Of a stretch of 64,000 nt of DNA, positions 57,164-64,000 are shown in pieces. Origin of the DNA: Mycolicibacterium chlorophenolicum (GTDB lineage: Bacteria > Actinomycetota > Actinomycetes > Mycobacteriales > Mycobacteriaceae); NCBI RefSeq assembly GCF_001044235.1, contig NZ_JYNL01000010.1:1-64000 (forward strand). The letters run 5' to 3'. The notes under the pieces were generated by a model. The model was not told the DNA's origin and did no database searches. It saw only the letters and a program-made list of their open reading frames with translations. Position numbers and translations under genes: made by a program. Every line of letters starts with the position of its first letter. Within the stretch, counting starts at the first letter, position 1.

Positions 57164-60100
57164 GATCGTGGTCCTACTTTCCGCCGCGATGCGGCACGTT
57201 GACGCGCGGCGGCACGCTGTTGGGCGCGCTCGCGCAGCGCGTTGGGACGCTCCGCGTCCTCCTGCTCCTCGAGCCCCAGCTGGCGGATCAGATCCACCGC
57301 GAGGTCGTTGAGCGTGGCGCCCTGCAACAACAGTGCCACCGGCGGCTCGACCCCGAAATCGCCGCGGATGGTGTTGCGCATGCGCACCGCCATCAGCGAA
57401 TCGAGACCGAGCTCGGTCAGCGGCTGCGCGACGTCGACCGCGCTGTCGTCGGAGTAGCCCATGATCGCCGAGATGCGGCGGCGCAGCCGGGCCACCACGA
57501 CCCGGTTGACCTCCGCGGCGTCCATGGTCTTGAGCGCGTCCGCGCCGCCCCAGTCGTCGTCGATGTCGTCGGTCTGGAGCTCGCCGATCAGGTCGGTGAA
57601 GAACCCGATCTGATGGATCTCGGGGAACGCCGCGGCGGCACGGTCGAGCCGCAGCCGCGCGATGCCCACCCGGGACAGCCCGGCGGCCAGCACGCCGCCG
57701 AGCGCGTCGACGCCCTCGGCCGGGCTGATCGGGTCGAGCACCGAGAACCGCAGCGTGCTGGCCAGACCCACGTCGGCCCACTGGCCCCAGTTGATCGCGA
57801 TCGCGGGCAGCCCCGCCGCCTGCCGCGCCGCCACCAGCCCGTCCACCCAGGCGTTGGCGGCGGCGTAGGCCGCCTGACCCGGTGAACCCAGCAGCGACAC
57901 GATCGAGCTGAAGCCGACCCACCAGTCCAGGTCCTTGCCGACGGTGGCCTCGTGCAGCCGCAGCGCGCCGGTCGCCTTCGGCGCCCAGATCGTGTCCAGG
58001 CTCTCGCGGGTGAGGCCGACGAAGATCTCGTCCTCGAGCACCGCGGCCGAGTGGATGACACCGCGCAGCGGCTTGCCGGTCTCCTCGGCGGCGGTGACCA
58101 GCCGGTCGGCCACCCCCGGGTCGGCGATGTCGCCGGTGACGACCGCGATCTCGGCGCGCTGCGACAGCCCGTCGAGAACGGCCTGCACCTCCTCGGAGGG
58201 TCCGCGGCGGCCGTTGAGCACGAGACGTCCCGCGCCGTGCTCGACCAGCCAGGTCACCACGGACATGCCGACGCCGCCCAGCGCACCGGTCACGACATAG
58301 GAGCCGTCCCTGCGGACGGTCAGCTGTCCCGGGGTGGCCGGCAGCGCCGCGCGGGAAAGCCGCTCGACGAACCGGGTGCCGCCGCGCCACGCGATCACGT
58401 CATCGGCACCGTTGGCGTCGATCTCGGCGGCCAGCGCCCCGGCCGGGTCGTCGGCGCCGGTGTCGAGCAGCGTGGTCTTCAGATCCGGATGCTCGTAGGC
58501 CAGCACCCGCACCAGGCCCTTGAGGCTGTTGGCGGCCGGGTTGCCCGGCCCGTCTTCGGCAGCGACGACCAGGCCGCCGCGGGTGACCAGCCACAGCCGC
58601 GGCGCCTTGCCGTGCCAGCTGCCCACGATCGCGCGCACTGTGCCGGCCACGCCCCAGATCACGTCGCGGGCATGGTCCAGTCCGGCTGCGGCGTCGGCGG
58701 CATCGCCGGAGCCGAAGTCGCCGAACACGATCACGCCGGCCGGTGGCAGGTCGGGGTCGGCCGTCGCGGTGGCGAACGCCTCCCGCACGGCCGCCTCGTC
58801 GCCGAGGTCGGCGGTGACGACCCGCCGGGTGGCGCCGCCGAACCGGGTGGCGAAGTCCTGCGCCGCGGCCAGGCCCGCCGAGCCGTCGGCCAAAGCCAGC
58901 CAGCTGCCCGTCGGCGATCCCGCCGTCGTCGCCGCCGACTCGACCCACCGGGAGTCGAAGATCTTCTGCGACAACGGAAGTGGGACGGTGCGCCGCTGGA
59001 CCCGCTTCAGGGTGACGTTGTCGACGCGCGCCAGCACGGTGCCGGTGTCGTCGGTCAGCGTGACGCGGCCGACGGCGTCACCCGTGTCGGCGACCACGCT
59101 GACCAGTTCGGCGCGGCACCGGGCGCGCCGCCCGACCGTCCCGAACACCCGGATCGAGCCGAACGCGACCGGCAGATAGGTGTCCTCGCCGGAGTCGGCG
59201 AGCGTGGAGTCGCTCATCGCGGCGGCCAGGCCCTGCAGCGCGGCGTCGAGCATCACCGGGTGCAGCGCGATACCCCGGTGCGGCGTCGCCTCGTCGGGCA
59301 GCTCGATCTCGGTGTCGGCCGCATCGGTCGACCGCGCGATGCGGGTCAGCGCCGCGAACGCGTGGCCGTGATGGGCGCCGGTTCGGCGCAGCGCGGTGTA
59401 GAAGTCGGCCGGGGACACCGGGGTGCCGCCCGCCGTGGGCGTCACCTTCGCCGGTGCGTCGCCCGCGTCGACGGCCCGGACGGTGCCGACCGCGTGCCGG
59501 GTCCAACCGCCCGCGTCGGACCGCGAGTGGATCTCCACCCGCAGCGCGCCGTCGTCGGCGGTGTGCAGCTGGGTGGTGAGCTTCGTGTGCGGGTCGAGCG
59601 GCAGCATCTGCTCGACCTCGACCGAGACCTCGACCCCGGTCGCGGGCACGCCCAGGGCCTCCTGGGCCGCGGCCAGCGCGATCTCGGCGAATCCGGCGCC
59701 GGGCATCACCGGCAGGCCGTGCACGATGTGGTCGGCCAGCCACGGATGCGGCTCGGTGCCGACGTCGGACTGCCAGACGTGGCCGCTGCCCGACGGCAGT
59801 TCCACGTGCAGGCCCAGCAGCGGGTGCGCACCGGTGAACTGCTGACCCGACCCGCGGTCGGACTGCCAGAACGGCACGTGCTGCCAGGCACTCGTCGGCG
59901 CGTCCACCACGCGGCCGAACTCGCCGTCGGCGGCCTTGACCGCCGGCGGGCGCACCGCGGCGAGCTGCGCGTGGAACGCCAGCGTCTCCGGGTGGTCCCG
60001 GTTCACGGTCGAGCCGACGTGGAACCGCCGGCTGGTCGACTGCGCGGCGAGGGTGTCGGAGATCGCGTGGCTCAGCAGCGGATGCGGGCTGATCTCGATG

Positions 60101-62553
60101 AAGTTGCTGTTCTCGGCCGACGCCTCGTGCACGGCCTGGCTGAACCGCACCGGGTTGCGCAGGTTCGCGGCCCAGTAGTCGGCGCTGTACATCAGCGAGG
60201 AGCCGGTGTAGGCGACGGTCGAGACCAGCGGGATCTTCGGCGCGGCCGGGCTCAGCGCGGTCAGCGCCTCGCGCAGCTCGGGCAGCACCGGGTCGATGGT
60301 CGGGTGGTGCGACGCCACGTCCACCTCGACGCGGCGGGCCAGCTTGCCCTGCCCGTCGACCTGCGCGACGAGCTCGTCGACCTGATCGGGCGGTCCGGCG
60401 ATCACCACCTGCTTCGGTGACGCGTACACCGCGATCGTCACGTCCGGACGGTCGGCGATCAGCTTCTCCGCCGCCGCGGGATCGAGTTCGAGCAGCGCCA
60501 TCGCGCCCTGGCCGGACAGCCGCTTCATCAGCCGGGTCCGGGTGGCGATCACGTCGAGGCCCTCGGCGGGCGTGAGCACCCCGGCCACCACCGCGGCCGT
60601 CGTCTCGCCCATCGAGTGGCCGATCACCGCGTCGGGTTCCACGCCGTAGGAGCGCCACAGCTCCGTCAGTGCCAGCTGCATGCCGACCAGCACCGGCTGG
60701 ATGCGGTCGATGCCGACGACCGGCTCGCCGGCCTCCAGCGTCTGGCGCAGCGAGAAGCCCACCTTGTCGACGAATGCCGGCTCGAGCTCGTCGACGGCCT
60801 TGGCGAACGCCGGCTCCTCGGCCAGCAGCGCCTTGCCCATGCCGGCCCACTGCGCACCCTGCCCCGAGTACAGGAACACCGTGCCCTTGCCGACCTTGGC
60901 GTCGTGCGCGCCGATCACGCCGGGCGCGCTCTGGCCGGCGGCCAGCGCGCGCAGGCCCGTCACGGCCTCGGCGTGGGTGCGGGCGCACACCGTGGCGATG
61001 GTCTGGTAGCGGCTGCGGTGGTGGTTGACGGTGAACGCGACATCGGTGAGCGGCACCGCCGCGCCGTCGCCCTCCAGCCAGTCGGCCAGCGCCTTCGCCG
61101 ACGCGGCGAGGCGGGCCGGGGTCTTGCCGGAGACCACCAGGGTGGTCACGCCGGTTTCCGGTGCGGGCGTTGCCGCCGGGCTCTCCGGTCCCTGCTCCAG
61201 CACGATGTGGGCGTTGGTGCCGCTGAAGCCGAACGACGACACCGCCGCGCGGCGCGGGTGGTCGCTGGTGGGCCACTGCTTGGCCTCGGTCGGCACGAAC
61301 AGCCGCGTCGGCTTCGGGTCGATCTGCGGATTCCACTTGTCGAAGTGCAGGTTCGGCGCGATCGTGCCGTGCTGCAGCGTCAGCACGGTCTTGATGAATC
61401 CGGCCACGCCGGCGGCCGCCTCGAGGTGGCCCATGTTCGTCTTGAGCGTGCCCAGCGCGCAGGGCACCTCGCCCTTGCCGTAGATCGCGGCCAGCGCGTC
61501 GAACTCGATCGGATCGCCGAGAGCCGTTCCGGTGCCGTGGCATTCGATGTAGTCGACGGTCGCCGCCGCGACGTCGGCCGACTTCAACGCCCGGGTGAGG
61601 ACGTCGCGCTGCGACGGCGCGTTGGGGGCGGTGAGGCCGTTGGAGCGGCCGTCCTGGTTGACGGCCGAGCCGCGCACGACCGCGAGCACACGGTCCCCGT
61701 CGCGCACCGCGTCGGTCAGCCGCTTGAGCACCACGACGCCGGCACCTTCGCCGCGGACGAACCCGTCGGCACGCGAGTCGAACGCATAGCAGTGCCCGTG
61801 CGGCGAGAGCATGCCCCACTTGGCCAGCGCCAGTTGGGTTTCCGGGCGCAGGTTGAGGTTCACGCCGCCTGCCAGCGCGAGGTCGCTCTCGCGCATGCGC
61901 AGGCTCTGGCAGGCCAGGTGGATCGACACCAGCGACGACGAGCACGCGGTGTCCACGGCCACCGCCGGGCCCTTGAGGCCCAGCAGGTAGGCGATGCGGC
62001 CGACGGTCACGCTGTGCGCGTTGCCGGTCGCCGAGTACGCGTCGATGGCGTCGGCGTTGTCGGGCGAGGCGTTCTGATACTCGCTGTAGTAGACGCCCAG
62101 CATCACCGCGGTGCGGGATTCGCCGAGCTGATCGGGGGCGTACCCGGCGTTCTCCAGCGCCTCCCAGGCGACCTCGAGGGCCACCCGCTGCTGCGGATCC
62201 ATCGACGTCGCCTCACGCGGGGTGATGCCGAAGAAGTCGGCGTCGAAGCCGGTCACGTCGTCGAGGTAGGCGCCCCACTTGGTGGGCATCCGGCCCGGCG
62301 CGCTCAGGTCGGGGTCGTAGAACGCCTCGGCGTCCCACCGGTCGGCGGGCACCTCGGTGACCGCGTCGGTGCCGCTCTCCAGCAGCTTCCAGAAGCTGTC
62401 GGGTCCGGTGACCCCGCCGGGCAGCCGGCAGCCGATGCCGACGACGGCGATCGGCTCGGCACCGGCGACGCGCGACGCCTTCTCGAACTGTTCGGCCAGC
62501 TTGTCGCGCTGCTCGACGGTCATCGCCGAGATCCGGTCGAAGGTGGTCTTCAT
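57160..62553 (-). CDS. ppsD: PpsD-like type I polyketide synthase (KS-AT-DH-KR-ACP)
   Basis: A 1,797-residue module (1,827 in M. tuberculosis PpsD). KS ~35-460 with Cys 204, His 339 and His 376. AT ~558-840 with Ser 647 (GHSMGE) and VASH (746-749), a signature seen in methylmalonyl-using mycobacterial ATs. DH ~908-1190 with His 942 (DHIVHG) and Asp 1103 (VMLDAALQ). KR ~1418-1640 with TGALGGVG and Tyr 1563/Asn 1567. ACP ~1690-1760 with Ser 1719 (LGLDSL). No ER, so the unit would leave a double bond unless handled elsewhere. ATG 62553 overlaps the upstream stop (TGATG). Blocks around the AT are nearly identical to remembered PpsD sequence. Confidence 0.92.
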   Translation of the reverse strand: MKTTFDRISAMTVEQRDKLAEQFEKASRVAGAEPIAVVGIGCRLPGGVTGPDSFWKLLESGTDAVTEVPADRWDAEAFYDPDLSAPGRMPTKWGAYLDDVTGFDADFFGITPREATSMDPQQRVALEVAWEALENAGYAPDQLGESRTAVMLGVYYSEYQNASPDNADAIDAYSATGNAHSVTVGRIAYLLGLKGPAVAVDTACSSSLVSIHLACQSLRMRESDLALAGGVNLNLRPETQLALAKWGMLSPHGHCYAFDSRADGFVRGEGAGVVVLKRLTDAVRDGDRVLAVVRGSAVNQDGRSNGLTAPNAPSQRDVLTRALKSADVAAATVDYIECHGTGTALGDPIEFDALAAIYGKGEVPCALGTLKTNMGHLEAAAGVAGFIKTVLTLQHGTIAPNLHFDKWNPQIDPKPTRLFVPTEAKQWPTSDHPRRAAVSSFGFSGTNAHIVLEQGPESPAATPAPETGVTTLVVSGKTPARLAASAKALADWLEGDGAAVPLTDVAFTVNHHRSRYQTIATVCARTHAEAVTGLRALAAGQSAPGVIGAHDAKVGKGTVFLYSGQGAQWAGMGKALLAEEPAFAKAVDELEPAFVDKVGFSLRQTLEAGEPVVGIDRIQPVLVGMQLALTELWRSYGVEPDAVIGHSMGETTAAVVAGVLTPAEGLDVIATRTRLMKRLSGQGAMALLELDPAAAEKLIADRPDVTIAVYASPKQVVIAGPPDQVDELVAQVDGQGKLARRVEVDVASHHPTIDPVLPELREALTALSPAAPKIPLVSTVAYTGSSLMYSADYWAANLRNPVRFSQAVHEASAENSNFIEISPHPLLSHAISDTLAAQSTSRRFHVGSTVNRDHPETLAFHAQLAAVRPPAVKAADGEFGRVVDAPTSAWQHVPFWQSDRGSGQQFTGAHPLLGLHVELPSGSGHVWQSDVGTEPHPWLADHIVHGLPVMPGAGFAEIALAAAQEALGVPATGVEVSVEVEQMLPLDPHTKLTTQLHTADDGALRVEIHSRSDAGGWTRHAVGTVRAVDAGDAPAKVTPTAGGTPVSPADFYTALRRTGAHHGHAFAALTRIARSTDAADTEIELPDEATPHRGIALHPVMLDAALQGLAAAMSDSTLADSGEDTYLPVAFGSIRVFGTVGRRARCRAELVSVVADTGDAVGRVTLTDDTGTVLARVDNVTLKRVQRRTVPLPLSQKIFDSRWVESAATTAGSPTGSWLALADGSAGLAAAQDFATRFGGATRRVVTADLGDEAAVREAFATATADPDLPPAGVIVFGDFGSGDAADAAAGLDHARDVIWGVAGTVRAIVGSWHGKAPRLWLVTRGGLVVAAEDGPGNPAANSLKGLVRVLAYEHPDLKTTLLDTGADDPAGALAAEIDANGADDVIAWRGGTRFVERLSRAALPATPGQLTVRRDGSYVVTGALGGVGMSVVTWLVEHGAGRLVLNGRRGPSEEVQAVLDGLSQRAEIAVVTGDIADPGVADRLVTAAEETGKPLRGVIHSAAVLEDEIFVGLTRESLDTIWAPKATGALRLHEATVGKDLDWWVGFSSIVSLLGSPGQAAYAAANAWVDGLVAARQAAGLPAIAINWGQWADVGLASTLRFSVLDPISPAEGVDALGGVLAAGLSRVGIARLRLDRAAAAFPEIHQIGFFTDLIGELQTDDIDDDWGGADALKTMDAAEVNRVVVARLRRRISAIMGYSDDSAVDVAQPLTELGLDSLMAVRMRNTIRGDFGVEPPVALLLQGATLNDLAVDLIRQLGLEEQEDAERPNALRERAQQRAAARQRAASRRKVGPRS

Positions 62554-64000
62554 CAGATGGCGCCCTCACTGCCGGCGTTGGCCGACTCGACGGAAGATTC
62601 GATGCTGTCGAACAGGTCGTCGAGACTGAACTCATCCGAGTCGTCCTCGGGTTCGGGCTCAGGCTCGGACTCCGGTGCGGCCTGCTGCGTCGGTGCGAGC
62701 AGTTCGGCGATGAACTGCGACAGCAGCGCGATCGACGGGTGGTTCCAGAGCATCGTCGCGGACAGGTCGATGCGCACGAGCGCCTTGGCGTCGCGCAACA
62801 GGTTCATCGCCATCATCGAGTCCAGGCCCAGCTCGGGGAACGGCGCGTCGACGTCGACCGCGTCCTCCGGCATGCCGAGCTCGCGGGCCAGGATCGCGCG
62901 CAGCCGCACCCGCAGCTGCGCAATCGTGTCCGCGCCCGACATCGTCGTCCAGTCGACGAATTCGGTTGTCGCCGTTGCCGTCTGGCCCGTGCTCGGGGCC
63001 GGGGCCGACTCCACCGGGGCGAAGTGCAGGCCGCGGATGTCCACCCACGCGGCACCGTCGGGTCCGGTGACCACCGCGTCGACGACCAGTCCGTCGCCGG
63101 CGCCGGCCCGCCGGTACACCTCGATCACGGCCGGCCCGTCCACCGCGGCGTCGGCCTCGGCGAGACTCTCGACGCCCGCGGGCAGCAGCAGCGCCGGGTT
63201 GTCGGCGTCGGCGAGGCGGGCCACATGCACGGCGGCGTCCAGCAGCGCCGCAGCAGGCGTGTCCGTTCCCGCGGGCACGTCGACCGTGCCCCGGGCGCCG
63301 GCGGCGGTGGCGGTGGCGTCGGCGACGGTCCAGGAGAACGGCCGGCCCTCCACCCCCCACGCGCGCTGCATCTCCTCGATCGCCGCGCCGTCGAACACCG
63401 TCCCGACGGGGCTCTGATCGCCCTGCGGCGCCGCCCCGGGGGCGGTGACCAGCGTGGCCCCGGCGTGCCGGGTCCACTTCTGCTCGGGGGTGTCGGGTCC
63501 GGCGCTCGACCACACGCTGAGCGCGTCGCCCGTGGCGACGACGTGGACGACCTTCGGCTGATCGGCGACGATCGGGTACTCGAACCGGATGTCCCCGGCG
63601 ACCTTCCCGTCACCGATGCGGGCGGCCACGGCCGACAGCGTGTGCAGCACCACCGACACCGGCACCACCTCGACGCCGCGCACGCGGTGCGCAACCGGGT
63701 AGGACCGTTCGCCGGGCTGCAGCCGCGCCCGCCACACGTGATCGTGACCGGCCGCCTCGACCGGGTCGCCGAGCACCGTGCCCCAGGCAGGCGCGGGAAG
63801 CGCCGACAGGTCCGCGCCGTCGACCGGCCCGCTGACCAGGTGGTCGAGCACCTTGACCGCGGCGCGCATCCGGTAGGCGTCGGCCAGCCGCGGCCAGTCG
63901 GCGCCCGCGAGCACGATCTGCGTGCCGGCGTCGGGGCTGAGCACCGTCGGCAGCATCCGGATCGCGACGTCGTTGGGCATGGGCTCCAGCCCGGCCGCCT
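62553..64000 (-). CDS. Upstream Pps-type polyketide synthase, C-terminal part (KR end?-DH-ACP)
   Basis: The frame is open to the right edge, so only the last ~482 residues are seen. Numbering from the internal Met at 63980: residues ~1-45 (…AIRMLPTVL…GADWPRL) look like the end of a KR domain. A double-hotdog DH (about 75-320) follows with His 98 (AHRVRGVEVVP) and Asp 248 (ALLDAAVH). ACP ~350-430 has Ser 388 (LGLDSM). A low-complexity acidic tail follows (EPEPEPEDDSDEF...), probably a docking element. DH after KR is not the usual order, and M. tuberculosis PpsA/B/C do not have it. It precedes ppsD directly with a 1-base overlap. Confidence 0.75.
   Translation of the reverse strand, partial: AAGLEPMPNDVAIRMLPTVLSPDAGTQIVLAGADWPRLADAYRMRAAVKVLDHLVSGPVDGADLSALPAPAWGTVLGDPVEAAGHDHVWRARLQPGERSYPVAHRVRGVEVVPVSVVLHTLSAVAARIGDGKVAGDIRFEYPIVADQPKVVHVVATGDALSVWSSAGPDTPEQKWTRHAGATLVTAPGAAPQGDQSPVGTVFDGAAIEEMQRAWGVEGRPFSWTVADATATAAGARGTVDVPAGTDTPAAALLDAAVHVARLADADNPALLLPAGVESLAEADAAVDGPAVIEVYRRAGAGDGLVVDAVVTGPDGAAWVDIRGLHFAPVESAPAPSTGQTATATTEFVDWTTMSGADTIAQLRVRLRAILARELGMPEDAVDVDAPFPELGLDSMMAMNLLRDAKALVRIDLSATMLWNHPSIALLSQFIAELLAPTQQAAPESEPEPEPEDDSDEFSLDDLFDSIESSVESANAGSEGAI

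Noticed and set aside
51938-57202. A 1,754-codon open frame on the plus strand
   Set aside because: It lies opposite the drrA, ppsE and ppsD-end genes; its Arg/His/Gly/Val-rich translation has no domains and reflects the GC bias of third codon positions on the other strand.

Overview
This 64 kb window is high-GC mycobacterial chromosome, most likely from a fast-growing Mycolicibacterium-type species. Organism placement rests on gene order and protein motifs alone. The left half follows, from memory of the M. tuberculosis map, the Rv1860–Rv1836c block: apa, Rv1856c-type SDR, Rv1855c-type F420 oxidoreductase, ndh, ureDGFCBA, Rv1847-type thioesterase, blaI, an M56 peptidase, gnd, guaB1, two CNNM/CBS membrane proteins, glcB and a VWA protein. 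Two iron-related insertions distinguish it from the tubercle bacillus: a FhuF-like gene and a three-gene Fe(III) ABC transporter, each behind an IdeR-type iron box. A third iron box precedes a short unit on the minus strand that ends in a perfect hairpin, placed where the iron-responsive sRNA MrsI is expected.

From 25.6 to 49 kb the window is accessory and lipid-oriented. It holds a cyclooxygenase-like haem peroxidase, an AlkB hydroxylase with no rubredoxin beside it, two SDRs, three secreted PE-PPE-domain serine hydrolases, a cutinase, two Baeyer–Villiger-type monooxygenases, a CYP138-like P450, two SAM methyltransferases of the Ppm1/LCM type, an alpha/beta hydrolase, a paralogous pair of secreted proteins with low-complexity tails, and a compact flavodoxin/DUF2505/nitroreductase operon. 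A strikingly AT-rich stretch lies in front of one of the PE-PPE genes.

From 48.7 kb to the right edge lies one minus-strand operon in the order of the M. tuberculosis phthiocerol dimycocerosate (PDIM/DIM) locus: a truncated PKS module, ppsD-like, ppsE-like, drrA, drrB, drrC and papA5. Most junctions overlap by 1–4 bases. In the M. tuberculosis pathway Pps PKSs build a long-chain diol, PapA5 esterifies it and DrrABC helps export it; the same chain of events is inferred here. Where mas would follow papA5, this genome instead has a convergent LCM-type methyltransferase. The truncated first PKS ends in an unusual apparent KR–DH–ACP order. This PDIM-like locus beside secreted PE-PPE hydrolases and Baeyer–Villiger enzymes is the most promising candidate for an undescribed envelope-lipid system in the window.
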